From the NCBI RefSeq assembly GCF_900106055.1, contig NZ_LT629792.1, forward strand, positions 2,046,001-2,110,000: a DNA stretch of 64,000 nucleotides, read 5' to 3'. Below, piece after piece: positions 26,595 through 35,205 of the stretch. The notes beneath the pieces were generated by a model, which saw only the letters and a list, made by a program, of their open reading frames with translations, was not told where the DNA came from and searched no databases. Source of the stretch: Schaalia radingae. GTDB taxonomy: Bacteria; Actinomycetota; Actinomycetes; Actinomycetales; Actinomycetaceae. Position numbers and translations under genes: made by a program. Positions within the stretch are counted from its first letter, which is position 1; every line of letters begins with the position of its first letter.

Positions 26595-26667
26595 GGCTCT
26601 GTAGCTCAGTTGGTAGAGCGTTCGACTGAAAATCGAAAGGTCACCGGATCGACGCCGGTCGGAGCCA
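26595..26667 (+). tRNA. tRNA-Phe (GAA)
   Basis: A 73-base cloverleaf without encoded CCA. The acceptor stem GGCTCTG pairs with CGGAGCC. The anticodon arm TTCGACTGAAAATCGAA carries GAA. It begins immediately after a terminator-like hairpin and T-run. Confidence 0.95.
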
Positions 26668-26729
26668 CCGCTGCTTCAGCTCGCGAGATTTACGCGAGTT
26701 TCTTTCTGATAATCAAGCGCCATTTCACG

Positions 26730-28121
26730 TCAGTCTTCATCGTCTTGCGCTTCCTCGTCGTCAATGATTTCTTCACGAGGTCCCTCAACTCTGAGCATGG
26801 AACGCAAACTTTCGACGGAAGTCAGTTGCTGTGCGAGCTCCACATCGTGTTGATGAACGAATCCCTGCTCCGCCCCTTCGATCAGTCGCTGGCGTTCGTC
26901 TTCGACAAATTCCTGCACCTCTGCAATATCAACACCTGAAGCTTTCTCCAGCGCTTCTTCAATGATGATCAGCAGTCTCAGCAGTTCGAATGTGACATCC
27001 GGGCTGTGGGAACAGAACCTTCGGATGGGAACGACAAAATCTTTCAAGAAATCTCGCACAGTCGGGGTCGGCACAGATGCAACGGGCTGCCCCTTATCGT
27101 TCAGATTCACCTCATGATTCGGAGGTGAGACAACCAGGCCTCGCAGCACCGGTGTTGCTCTGGTGATCACGTGTCGTCCAGTTGACGGATCGTTGGTTCC
27201 AGGGGACAAAGCTCGCACGGCGATGTCTGCCAACTGGTGAAAAGACAGGCGCAAATCCTGATCGGACACGCGTTCAGCTTCAACAGACACCGCTGAGTCG
27301 GCCAGTTTGCGAAGCTCGTCACCACTGAGCTCACTGTCTAAGGAGTCAGCAGCAGATGTTCCACGTCGTTCGGCCCACGCCCACGCGTAGGTATGTCCGG
27401 CACTGACTGCATCGCCGGGTGCGACGGTGAACACGACGCGCTGTCCGTGTTTGCGAGCCCACCTTGCCGCCGCTTCCACATCAATGGAACGCACATATCC
27501 CGAGAAGTGCCCACGAACGTCATGCGCGTGCGGTGGGATCTCGGGGATCTGGCAGGCGACGTCCCATTTCTCTCGGTGCGCATCCAGGAGACGTTCGGCA
27601 CGCGTGGCTACCTGCTCGATGATTGCGTCGACCCGTACCATTCGCACCACCGCGCTGACATACCAGACGAAGGTCGCGATAGCCAGAAATACCAGCAGCA
27701 TTGCGATCGCCATTGCGAGCTGCGGAGGGGTCTCGCGCGACTCGGCTGATACCGAGCGTTGCAGAACAACTACGTAAACGAATACGCCGATGAATACGCC
27801 AAAGATTCCCTTCACAGCCCGGGACTGGATGTAGTCACGCAGCAGCTGGTGCGAAAACTGACCAGAAGCCACCTGCAACACGATCAGTGTCATGGAAACC
27901 GTGGTCGTCAGCACCGTCAGCATGGAGGAGGCGATGAAGCCCAACAGAGAGGATGCTGCCGAAATATCTCCGGGCCAGAAGATTCGAGAAATGAGCCATT
28001 GAGTGGGCCATGAGATCGGTGCCAGGACTCCCGCCGCTATCGTGGCAAGGAGGGCGGCTACGAGCGGGGGCACCCACAGCTGATTCGATACCAGATACTT
28101 GATGCGGCGAAAAAAGGTCAT
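26730..28121 (-). CDS. DUF2254 family membrane protein
   Basis: A 463-residue protein from ATG 28121. Four hydrophobic segments lie in the first half (near ALLATIAAGVLAPISW, LLGFIASSMLTVLTTTVSM, GIFGVFIGVFVYVVVLQ and AIAMLLVFLAIATFVWYV), followed by a large soluble domain with LSPGTNDPSTGRHVI. This is the DUF2254 pattern. The function is unknown; weak resemblance of the membrane half to channel-like proteins has been suggested for the family. ATG 28121 has no Shine-Dalgarno, but TACTAT lies six bases upstream, so it is probably leaderless. A longer frame to 28202 is possible but less likely. The C-terminus is acidic. Confidence 0.85.
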   Translation of the reverse strand: MTFFRRIKYLVSNQLWVPPLVAALLATIAAGVLAPISWPTQWLISRIFWPGDISAASSLLGFIASSMLTVLTTTVSMTLIVLQVASGQFSHQLLRDYIQSRAVKGIFGVFIGVFVYVVVLQRSVSAESRETPPQLAMAIAMLLVFLAIATFVWYVSAVVRMVRVDAIIEQVATRAERLLDAHREKWDVACQIPEIPPHAHDVRGHFSGYVRSIDVEAAARWARKHGQRVVFTVAPGDAVSAGHTYAWAWAERRGTSAADSLDSELSGDELRKLADSAVSVEAERVSDQDLRLSFHQLADIAVRALSPGTNDPSTGRHVITRATPVLRGLVVSPPNHEVNLNDKGQPVASVPTPTVRDFLKDFVVPIRRFCSHSPDVTFELLRLLIIIEEALEKASGVDIAEVQEFVEDERQRLIEGAEQGFVHQHDVELAQQLTSVESLRSMLRVEGPREEIIDDEEAQDDED

Positions 28122-28127
28122 AGCGCA

Positions 28128-28133
28128 ATAGTA
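28128..28133 (-). promoter_or_regulatory. -10 hexamer of leaderless DUF2254 gene
   Basis: TACTAT on the minus strand, six bases before ATG 28121; a good match to TATAAT. Confidence 0.6.
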
Positions 28134-28422
28134 GTTAGAGACCGGATTGCGCCGACTTACATTGACCGAGCTTCGCTCAGACCACTCTGGAGGACGGCAC
28201 ATGAGCGAATAACTGCATGCTCGATATCCTGATGACGTCGAGTAACAGCTGCAACGTCAACACACAGCGTAGGCGATCACGTTGCCACAGATAGTACTGC
28301 GGCGGCACAGCCCCGGCACAACGCCGTGAGCCATACCGCCGCAGCAAACAATTCCCACGTCCACAGTTCAGTGAGCCAGACTTCCACTGCCAAGTGGACC
28401 TAGACTGCTCATGGACAAATCG
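28134..28422. other. intergenic region after the ABC importer operon
   Basis: No gene seen. Two inverted repeats may end the importer transcript: TCCACT/AGTGGA at 28383-28398 (four-base loop) and CTGCGGCGG/CCGCCGCAG around 28298-28346 with a smaller nested hairpin. Neither has a U-tract. The upstream promoter of the DUF2254 gene also lies here. Confidence 0.4.
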
Positions 28423-30183
28423 TTACTGCTCCACGCGGAACAGATCCATCACGTCCGGATTATCCTCAAGCCACGCCTGAGTATCCCCGACCAGGTTCTT
28501 GCCTTCTTTCTCGTTCAGGACATAGTTTTCCAGCGAGTACAGCTGTTCGTCCGTCAACGTCAGGTCACGGATCATATCCGCGATTTCGGGGAACTCGTCG
28601 GAGAATCCGTCACGGGAGAAGGAGTGAACCTCCTCTGCACCGCCCAGCGCCTCATTCGGGTCCTCAAGATCACGGATGTCGAACGCGTCGTATGCCCAGT
28701 GAGGCGACCACAAGGTGACGACAATATCGTCTCCGGAATCCATTGCCCCCTTAAGGGCACCGAGCATGGTGGCGGTCGAAGAAATCTTGAAGTCCATTCC
28801 CTCTAGGCCGTACTGTGGGATGACCTCATCCTCAGTGACCTGAGTCAGGCCGGCACCGGCATCAATTCCGATGATCTCATTGTTGAAGACATCAGCATTG
28901 TCAGCCAGCTCCTCAAGTGACTGGATCGGAGCATCTGAGTTGACCGCGATGGTGAGCTTGGCGTTGTCGTACCACACGCCCATGTCTTCAATTCGGTCAC
29001 CATACTTTTCGACATAGTCGGCGTGTGTGATTGGCAGCCAGCCATCCATCAGCAGATCGAAATCGCCCTCGGCCAGCCCCGTGAAGATGACGCCGACTTC
29101 CGCGTCCTGCAGCTCGACGTTATAGCCCTGTTCTTCGAGGGCGACCTTAGCGAGGTTCGACATGACGATTCCTTCATCCCAGCCGGACGGAACGCCGATG
29201 CGGATGGTGTCACGTGCCGTCGCCGATGAGCCACCGGCAACGGTACCAACGATTGTCCACCCGAATGCGAGGACGAGGGAGGCGATCAGCGCTATCGGCT
29301 TCACCAGACGATCAGTCAGGCTTCTGGGCGCCGCATCTGACTGTGCGTGCCGCCCGCTACGCGACCCCGTGACCCTGTCAAGGAACATGGCTAGAATGAC
29401 GACCGACAGGCCTGCTTCAGCGCCGAGAGACATGTTCACTCGGTTCAGCGCGGTCACCACGTCAGCACCGAGGCCGCCCGCACCGACCATGCCGGCGATG
29501 ACCACCATGGACAGTGACAACATGATGACCTGGTTGATGCCACCCATGATCGTTTGCTTAGCCAGGGGCAGTTGTACCTGGAACAGCACACGTCGTGGAG
29601 TCGCGCCAAAGGCGTAGGCCGACTCGACAACTTCCTTGTCGACCTGTTTGATGCCTAGTTCTGTGAAGCGGACTGCCGGCGCGATTGCAAACAGGATCGT
29701 CGCCACGATCGCTGGCACGACGCCCACCGAGAAGAGAACCACGAAAGGAATCAGGTACACGAACGCAGGCATTGTCTGCAGGAAGTCCAAGATGGGTCGC
29801 AGCGTATAGGAGGCCCGTTTCGATCGAGCCGCCCAAATACCCAGTGGAATGCCGATCAGAACGGCGATCGCTGATGCCAACAGCACCAGTGACAGCGATT
29901 GCATGGCATTGGTCCATTGATCAATACCCCACACAATGCTGAAGCCAATGAAAGTGCCAAGGGCCAGCTTCCAGCCTTTGGCCCACCATCCGAGCAGCGT
30001 GAAGACCAGGAGCCAGACCCAGAACGGCGGGGTGAGCAGAATCGTCTGGAGAAGTTCGTTAATCGACTGGAAGATCCACGAAACAACGCTGAAGAATGCA
30101 CTCCAGTTCGCGATCATCCAATCAACGGCGTCAGCAACCCAGCGTCCAAGCGGGATGCGGATCGATTCGAAAAATTCCACCAT
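28423..30183 (-). CDS. betaine/proline-type ABC importer: permease fused to substrate-binding protein
   Basis: A 586-residue fusion. Residues 1-270 are a ProW/OpuAB permease with several helices and the EAA loop (KEVVESAYAFGATPRRVL). A further hydrophobic segment (about 290-310) tethers an OpuAC/ProX binding domain (about 320-586) on the outer face. Ligand-box tryptophans are visible in PSGWDEGIVM, LMDGWLPITHADY and LWSPHWAYDAF, as expected for quaternary amines. It probably imports glycine betaine or proline betaine as an osmoprotectant. Its ATG overlaps the ATPase stop as TGATG. The fused permease-binding protein layout is known from OpuA of some Gram-positives. Confidence 0.93.
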   Translation of the reverse strand: MVEFFESIRIPLGRWVADAVDWMIANWSAFFSVVSWIFQSINELLQTILLTPPFWVWLLVFTLLGWWAKGWKLALGTFIGFSIVWGIDQWTNAMQSLSLVLLASAIAVLIGIPLGIWAARSKRASYTLRPILDFLQTMPAFVYLIPFVVLFSVGVVPAIVATILFAIAPAVRFTELGIKQVDKEVVESAYAFGATPRRVLFQVQLPLAKQTIMGGINQVIMLSLSMVVIAGMVGAGGLGADVVTALNRVNMSLGAEAGLSVVILAMFLDRVTGSRSGRHAQSDAAPRSLTDRLVKPIALIASLVLAFGWTIVGTVAGGSSATARDTIRIGVPSGWDEGIVMSNLAKVALEEQGYNVELQDAEVGVIFTGLAEGDFDLLMDGWLPITHADYVEKYGDRIEDMGVWYDNAKLTIAVNSDAPIQSLEELADNADVFNNEIIGIDAGAGLTQVTEDEVIPQYGLEGMDFKISSTATMLGALKGAMDSGDDIVVTLWSPHWAYDAFDIRDLEDPNEALGGAEEVHSFSRDGFSDEFPEIADMIRDLTLTDEQLYSLENYVLNEKEGKNLVGDTQAWLEDNPDVMDLFRVEQ

Positions 30184-31487
30184 CAGTGTTTACCTCCCTG
30201 CTCGCTTGCAGGTACAGCATGGGCCGCATCAGCCATTTCAGTTGCCTGAGTGGCTTGTCCCGTCCGGTTTGCATCACTGGTGATGGGCACGCTCGTGTCT
30301 TCTTTTCCAGCGCCCTGTCCTAGTGCGCGCAGCAGCGCGACACGTGAAATGACGCCAAGCAGCTGGCCGTCATCTGCCACCACGGGTACGGGTATGGGTC
30401 GCGTGGCGGACGGCATGATGATGTCCGACAGAGACGTGTCCGGCGAGATTCCAGGGTGCGTGGGGTGCACGAGGTCGCTGATAGTTCGCAGCTGCGGATC
30501 ATGGGCGAGGGCCGCTGCAATTTCATCGGCTTCCACGTATCCATGCAGATGGCGGTCCCCTGAGGAAATCACCCAGCCGCCCTGCAGATCCACTTCTTCG
30601 AGCTTGTGCAGCACGACGCGTGGACCGTCGTCAAGGTAGATGCGTGCAACCGGTTTGTTCATAATGGCCGACGCGGTGATCACGCGCGAGCGGTCCACGT
30701 CGCGCACGAAGCGCGCCACGTATTCGTTGGCTGGTTGCGTCAGAATCTCTTCAGCTGTGCCGACTTGGACGATTTCACCGTCACGCATCACGGCGATGCG
30801 GCTGCCCAGCAGCATGGCTTCGTTCAGGTCGTGAGTAATAAAGACGATGGTGCGCTGAGAACGTGCCTGAATTTCAAGAAGAAGTTCTTGCATATCACGG
30901 CGAATCAGCGGATCGAGGGCGGAGAAGGCCTCGTCCATGAGCAGGATGTCGCCGGGAGCGCACAGCGCGCGAGCCAGGCCCACTCGCTGCTGCATGCCGC
31001 CTGACAGTTCAGACGGATAGAAGTGTTCGCGGCCCTCCAGACCAGCGATCTTCAGCTCTTCCATAGCTTTTTCTTCGCGTTCCTGCTTGCCTACTCCGGC
31101 GATTTCAAGCGGGTAGGCAGCATTCTCCAGCACTGTGCGGTGCGGCAGCAGTGCGAAGTGCTGGAAGACCATGGACATGGATTCGCGGCGCACATCTCGA
31201 AGTTCTGCCGGTTTCAGTTTCGTGATGTCAGTGCCTTTGACTTTGACACTTCCCGCAGTGGCGGGTCCAAGGCCGTTTAGGGTTCTTAACAGTGTTGATT
31301 TTCCAGAACCGGATAGTCCCATGACGACGAAGATTTCGCCTTCTTCAATGTTCAGGGACACATTATTCACTGCGACAGTTGCATGTGTGATGGATGACGG
31401 ATCTGCACCATTTCGTAGTTTGTCAACTACCTGCTGCTTATCTCGTCCGAATATCTTATAAACATGATCACATTCGAGGATACTCAT
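30183..31487 (-). CDS. proV: betaine/proline-type ABC importer ATP-binding protein
   Basis: ATG 31487 is chosen for AAGGGA upstream and the conserved beginning MSILECDHVYKIFG; it gives 434 residues. Walker A is GLSGSGKSTLLRTLNG, the signature is LSGGMQQR, and Walker B is ILLMDEAFSALDP. Residues about 280-400 form a tandem CBS module (RIYLDDGPRVVLHKL, then GQLLGVISRVALLRAL) that in OpuA senses ionic strength or cyclic di-AMP to gate transport. The C-terminal 40 residues are polar. It is the first gene of the two-gene operon and has a 524-bp upstream region. Residues typical of ProV are intact. Confidence 0.95.
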   Translation of the reverse strand: MSILECDHVYKIFGRDKQQVVDKLRNGADPSSITHATVAVNNVSLNIEEGEIFVVMGLSGSGKSTLLRTLNGLGPATAGSVKVKGTDITKLKPAELRDVRRESMSMVFQHFALLPHRTVLENAAYPLEIAGVGKQEREEKAMEELKIAGLEGREHFYPSELSGGMQQRVGLARALCAPGDILLMDEAFSALDPLIRRDMQELLLEIQARSQRTIVFITHDLNEAMLLGSRIAVMRDGEIVQVGTAEEILTQPANEYVARFVRDVDRSRVITASAIMNKPVARIYLDDGPRVVLHKLEEVDLQGGWVISSGDRHLHGYVEADEIAAALAHDPQLRTISDLVHPTHPGISPDTSLSDIIMPSATRPIPVPVVADDGQLLGVISRVALLRALGQGAGKEDTSVPITSDANRTGQATQATEMADAAHAVPASEQGGKH

Positions 31488-32011
31488 AGTTCCCTTCGAG
31501 TAAGAGCCAGCTGCTCGAATACTGCTCGCACAGACGTGTCGGGGCTTCAGCCAGCTGATGGGCATTCAGTTTCCAGGCGCTAATGACCACCACCTTCCAT
31601 TTCGTCAGGTACACAGATCCTTTCGAATATTTCAAAGAAATGTGCCTGCTTCAAACGCAAAACTGTCGCCACATACGCAGACGAATCGGACGGGTTCTCA
31701 CGATCCAGGCGGCATGAAAGAGAACAAATTCGCTGCTCCTGGGCGGTAAACTCCTAGGAGCGCAGTCCTGCCACACGGCGCTTCAGTGACTGATATTCAC
31801 CTCCTCAAATGTGACAGATGCAACAGATTCCGATTCGAAAAGACACGATGTACTTTATCCTCATTGTGCTGATCAAACACGGTCCGTGTCCTTCGTGGGC
31901 AAACCGCCTCACACGCTAGGACCAGTCGTTGAACGGCTCCTGACGCATCCTGTTACGCCACGTAAACACTTCGAAATCACGCCTTCTGCTCACTCGCGAT
32001 AGTCTGACAGC
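31488..32011. other. divergent intergenic region between proV and the sirtuin gene
   Basis: No gene. It contains the ribosome-binding site and promoter of proV on the left, and TAGTCT (32000-32005) immediately before the sirtuin start on the right. Direct copies of CGAGCAG occur about 14 bp apart near 31512-31532. No riboswitch was recognised. Confidence 0.45.
32000..32005 (+). promoter_or_regulatory. -10 hexamer of leaderless sirtuin gene
   Basis: TAGTCT, six bases before GTG 32012, with no Shine-Dalgarno in between. Confidence 0.5.
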
Positions 32012-32980
32012 GTGGCTCACCATTCGATTGAGGATTACTTCCCCGACGGCAACATCCCTAACCTGCGGATCAAGAACACGCCCGTGCCTCCGGCTGAAGA
32101 TGCGCGACCCGATCCCACGGATGTGTCGGCCGCCCTCGAACCTGTTGTCGAGCTGCTCGACGGTAAGCTCATCGCGGTGATCACCGGTGCGGGAATTTCC
32201 ACGGACTCCGGCCTGCCGGATTACCGATCCCCCGGCGCAGTTGACCGACACCCCATGACACTGCAGCAGTTCATGTCTGACGAGTCGTACCGCCGTCATT
32301 ACTGGGCGCGCAACCATTCCGGCTGGCTCGCGCCTCTGCGCGCACAACCCAACGCCGGCCACCTCGCCCTGGCGCAGATGGAACGTGACAGGATCATCGA
32401 CGGCGTCATTACGCAAAACGTCGACATGCTGCACGCCCGAGCCGGCACCCACTCACTGGTCAACCTGCATGGCCGCTTTGACCGCGTCATGTGCACCAGT
32501 TGCCACAGAATTTTTCCGAGGGCGGCCCTGCACAAGCGCCTCGTTGAGCTCAACCCCACGTGGCAGATCAGCATTGACGAGGGGGACGTCGCGCCCGATG
32601 CCGATCTGGATGTGGGCGACACAAGTGGTTTCGTCATCGCCAACTGCCCGGCGTGCGGCGGCATTTTGCGAACTGACGTTGTTTTCTTCGGCGGCACCGT
32701 CCGTCCACATATTGTCCGCGCGGCGCGCACCCTGGTTGAGAAAGCTGATGCGCTGCTGGTGGCAGGCTCATCCCTTGCCGTAGGCTCAGCGATGCGTTTC
32801 GTGCGCCAGGCTCATCACGAGGACAAGCCCATCGCGATTATCAATCGCGGCGCGACGCGGGGGGATCGTTTCGCACAGGTGAGGGTCAACATAGGGACGT
32901 CAACGGCGCTGCCGTATCTGGCTGAACGGCTCCACGCTTCTGCCGCCCCGCGCCAGGCGCGGCCTGTTTTTTCGCGATGA
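32012..32980 (+). CDS. Sir2-family NAD-dependent protein deacylase
   Basis: A 322-residue sirtuin from GTG 32012. The NAD-binding motif is GAGISTDSGLPDYRSPG, the catalytic segments are TQNVDMLH and NLHGR (catalytic His), and zinc ligands are CTSC and CPAC. FFGG and AGSSLAVGSAM complete the Rossmann fold. It removes acyl groups from protein lysines (or acts as an ADP-ribosyltransferase) using NAD. Residues 1-50 form a polar leader. TAGTCT six bases before the start suggests a leaderless message. Its IDEG segment contains the 11-mer ATTGACGAGGG at 32573-32583. It converges with a YdeI-like frame whose 3' end overlaps it. Confidence 0.94.
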   Translation: MAHHSIEDYFPDGNIPNLRIKNTPVPPAEDARPDPTDVSAALEPVVELLDGKLIAVITGAGISTDSGLPDYRSPGAVDRHPMTLQQFMSDESYRRHYWARNHSGWLAPLRAQPNAGHLALAQMERDRIIDGVITQNVDMLHARAGTHSLVNLHGRFDRVMCTSCHRIFPRAALHKRLVELNPTWQISIDEGDVAPDADLDVGDTSGFVIANCPACGGILRTDVVFFGGTVRPHIVRAARTLVEKADALLVAGSSLAVGSAMRFVRQAHHEDKPIAIINRGATRGDRFAQVRVNIGTSTALPYLAERLHASAAPRQARPVFSR

Positions 32981-33174
32981 GGGCACCCCGGCCAACAACA
33001 CAGGCGGCGTTTGCCTTCATCAAGCTCTTCAAGAGTGCGTCGGATGCGTCGCTGGCGCGTAGCTTCCTGCTTCGCACTGGTGACCCAGCAGATAAATTCG
33101 TTGCGCGCAAGGGTGGTGATGTCACGCCACGCGGTTTCAGCCGTAGCGAGAATTTTGCGACCCTTTCGGGGCAC
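32815..33174 (-). pseudogene. YdeI/OmpD-associated (OmdA) family C-terminal domain, probably degraded
   Basis: The minus frame encodes LARNEFICWVTSAKQEATRQ, then RRIRRTLEELDEGKRR and CCWPGCPHR, the C-terminal signature of the YdeI/OmdA bacteriocin-protection-associated family. Only about 53 recognisable residues remain (33132-32974). GTG 33174 is a possible start; no N-terminal domain is present. Past CPHR the frame does not stop where family members normally end but continues about 50 residues antisense through the sirtuin 3' end to 32815. I read it as a remnant or a very short family member with a lost stop. A hypothetical gene opens divergently 10 bp away. Confidence 0.55.
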
Positions 33175-33183
33175 AATAGGTCT

Positions 33184-33558
33184 ATGTCTGATTCGCGCGG
33201 CTTTCGGAAGCGGTGGTGGCGGCCCTGTTCGTGGTTCCGCCATTCATCAGTGGATCAGTCCGCAACCGACGATACCGCGTCCGAGTCGTCGACGCTGGAG
33301 CTTGAGCCGGACGGGTCATCGAACACTGAAATAGACGAGTCAGTTACCCCTTCGGGCAAAGATGGCGACTCGCCCAGCCACCCTCGTCAATCTGACGATG
33401 CGGATAATGAAGCGGGCGGCGACGGTGGTGAGCTGTCTGCGGCCGATCGCAGCACCCACAATCATATGAGCGAGTTGCCTGAGGAAAGCCGGCGCGTCCT
33501 TGAGAAAGCGCAGGAAGTCTTCTCGCAGCTGCCAGGGCCTATCGCACCTGAACGCTGA
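33184..33558 (+). CDS. small acidic hypothetical protein
   Basis: A possible 124-residue protein from ATG 33184. The first 20 residues are basic and Trp-rich (FRKRWWRPCSWFRH), the middle is a long Ser/Asp/Glu/Gly-rich acidic stretch, and the C-terminus is a predicted helix (LPEESRRVLEKAQEVFSQLP). No family is recognised. CACAAT lies six bases before the ATG, compatible with a leaderless start; there is no Shine-Dalgarno. A copy of the 11-mer (CCCTCGTCAAT, 33381-33391) lies within it, read as Pro-Arg-Gln. Coding status is moderate because the composition is low complexity. Confidence 0.5.
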   Translation: MSDSRGFRKRWWRPCSWFRHSSVDQSATDDTASESSTLELEPDGSSNTEIDESVTPSGKDGDSPSHPRQSDDADNEAGGDGGELSAADRSTHNHMSELPEESRRVLEKAQEVFSQLPGPIAPER

Positions 33559-33847
33559 CGCAGCAACCGCTCTGGCTGCCGGCGCCTGGCCTAGCTCTCG
33601 GTCGCGGATCGCCGCCTGCACACGAGCTGTCTCCCGGCCGCAGAGGACTCCCGCACAAGGCTTAGATCTCGCTTAAAACCCGCCGCCCGCGCACGACCTA
33701 CCTCCCGTTGCGCGCATGGAGGAAATCCGGTCGGATTTTACTGTCCACTGCACCAAAAAGCTCCAAATCTGCAACACTTGGGTTTATACACTTCTAACAG
33801 GCGAGTTAGAAGGCCGAAATCACTGACGGCGCGAAGGAGAATCATCC
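33559..33847. other. intergenic region before the Holin-X gene
   Basis: No gene seen. A few words resemble degraded units of the 31-bp array (for example CGCACAAGGCTTAGATCT near 33652), but their spacing is 35-38 bp. The Holin-X promoter probably lies in the AT-richer part after 33735. Confidence 0.4.
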
Positions 33848-34336
33848 ATGTCGACGAACCGCTTCCGCTCGAACTCGAGCGCGCAGCCGGTCACTTCGAC
33901 GTCCGATACGACTCGGACGTCCTATACAGCAACCGACGCGAATGCATCACGAAAATCAGGGCCGACCATCGGTGAGCTCTTTGCCACCCTGTCCGCTCAG
34001 CTCACTACGTTGGTGCGTGGTGAGATTGAACTGACGAAGACGAAGGCAACCGCATTCCTGGGAAAGATCGGCATGGGTGGCGGCCTGCTCGCTGGAGCAG
34101 CCGTTTTCGCACTGTTCATGCTGGGCTGGATTTTCCACACGATCGAGCTCGGCATTGCACAAGCTCTGCCTCATTGGGCGGCATCGCTGATCGTTGTCGG
34201 AATTCTCCTCATCATCGTGTTGATTCTGGCGCTGGTTGGTGTCTCCGCCCTGAAGAAGGCAAAGGAAGACACGCCTGCTCCTCAGGAAGGCCTGAAAGAT
34301 GACGTCGATGCGCTGAAGAAGGGATTGGGTAAATGA
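33848..34336 (+). CDS. actinobacterial Holin-X family membrane protein
   Basis: A 162-residue protein with AAGGAG upstream of ATG 33848. Residues 1-35 are Ser/Thr-rich. The conserved amphipathic helix TIGELFATLSAQLTTLVRGE is followed by two transmembrane segments (about 78-100 and 112-137) and a charged tail. This is the phage-holin-family (Holin-X, PF07332-like) architecture, common in actinobacterial chromosomes without phage context, and its role is unknown. It is coupled to a DUF3618 gene by an ATGA overlap, the usual partner in this phylum. No other prophage genes are near, so it is a host gene. Confidence 0.9.
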   Translation: MSTNRFRSNSSAQPVTSTSDTTRTSYTATDANASRKSGPTIGELFATLSAQLTTLVRGEIELTKTKATAFLGKIGMGGGLLAGAAVFALFMLGWIFHTIELGIAQALPHWAASLIVVGILLIIVLILALVGVSALKKAKEDTPAPQEGLKDDVDALKKGLGK

Positions 34337-34641
34337 GCCAGTCAGAACCCCGCAAAGCTGAAGGTCGTTCTCCCGAGGAGATTGAGCGCGAACTGGAGCG
34401 CACCCGCGCACAGATGAGCGTCACCGTTGACGAACTGGTGAAAACCATCAGCCCGTCCAACCAGGCTCGCCTCGCGAAAGAAGCTGCACAGGAGAAGGCC
34501 AAGGATTACCAGGCCAAAGCACAGTTACTGGTCGACGATGCCCGTGCGGGTGATTCAGACGCCATCATGAAAGTTGCGGCGGCAGCGGTGGGCGTGAGCG
34601 CCCTCGTGGGCCTCGTGATCTTCAGGATCGTCAAACGCTGA
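34333..34641 (+). CDS. DUF3618 family protein
   Basis: A 102-residue protein with the DUF3618 hallmark EEIERELERTRAQMSVTVDE (about 14-33), a charged helical middle, and one C-terminal transmembrane segment (VAAAAVGVSALVGLVIF). It probably sits in the cytoplasmic membrane facing inward. Its ATG lies inside the Holin-X stop (ATGA), so the two are translated together and probably act together in envelope or membrane shaping; this is inference from conserved pairing. Length is normal. Confidence 0.92.
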   Translation: MSQSEPRKAEGRSPEEIERELERTRAQMSVTVDELVKTISPSNQARLAKEAAQEKAKDYQAKAQLLVDDARAGDSDAIMKVAAAAVGVSALVGLVIFRIVKR

Positions 34642-34814
34642 ATCGCCACGTCATCCTCGTGTAGAGGTTCTCGGCCCGCAGGCGACACGATGTCTCATGT
34701 CACACGAATAGGTGACATGGCTTTGAACACGCTATGATGTGGACACGACAGAATTTTGACCAACATAGGACACCGCTTTACGCGGATCCGCACACCGTGG
34801 AGGGGGTCGACGCC

Positions 34815-35093
34815 ATGGGGCGCGGCCGTCAGAAGGCCAAGCAGACGAAAGTCGCACGTAAGCTGAAGTATTTCAGTCCCGATACTGATCTGGAAGCCCT
34901 CCAGAGAGAGCTGGCTGCCGAGCGTAAGGGAGCCGATCCAGATGACCCATACGCAAAATACATCGACGATGACGATCAGCAGGATGATTCCTATGAGGAT
35001 CTGTACGAAGACCGTTACGCCGACATGTTCGCGGATGAGGATGACGAGGACGACGACTACGGCGCATACGAAAGCGACCAGAGTTCACGCTGA
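34815..35093 (+). CDS. DUF3073 family protein
   Basis: A 92-residue protein from ATG 34815, chosen because the family begins MGRGRQKAKQTKVARKLKYF and GGAGGGGG lies upstream; a longer frame to 34734 adds unrelated residues. The basic N-terminal half (SPDTDLEALQREL) is followed by a very acidic Asp/Glu/Tyr-rich tail. DUF3073 is found almost only in actinobacteria, and its function is unknown. The tail resembles an RNA- or protein-mimicking acidic segment, which is speculation. Locus B of the repeat arrays starts about 110 bp downstream. Confidence 0.92.
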   Translation: MGRGRQKAKQTKVARKLKYFSPDTDLEALQRELAAERKGADPDDPYAKYIDDDDQQDDSYEDLYEDRYADMFADEDDEDDDYGAYESDQSSR

Positions 35094-35127
35094 GTGACGT
35101 CCACTGTGACGTACGTTGTTTCACACG

Positions 35128-35138
35128 ATTGACGAGGG
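35128..35138 (+). other. intergenic copy of the recurrent 11-mer ATTGACGAGGG
   Basis: Exact copy, 35 bp past the DUF3073 stop. Other exact copies: 17040, 32573 and 47631 on plus; 4107, 6015, 21163, 33381, 49768 and 51515 on minus. The copies at 4107 and 21163 are also intergenic. Confidence 0.8.
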
Positions 35139-35205
35139 CGGCGCGCTACGCACCGTCCTCGTTTTATGTTTGCGCGCGACGCGGCGCCCGGAGTCCGCGG
35201 ATTGA

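Noticed and set aside
33590..33720. A fourth copy of the phased array
   Set aside because: Only vague unit-like words at 35 and 38 bp spacing, no inverted arm and no core; it may be a remnant but is not supportable.
33848..34641. Prophage remnant because of the holin-like protein
   Set aside because: Holin-X plus DUF3618 is a conserved chromosomal pair in actinobacteria, and no other phage genes are present.
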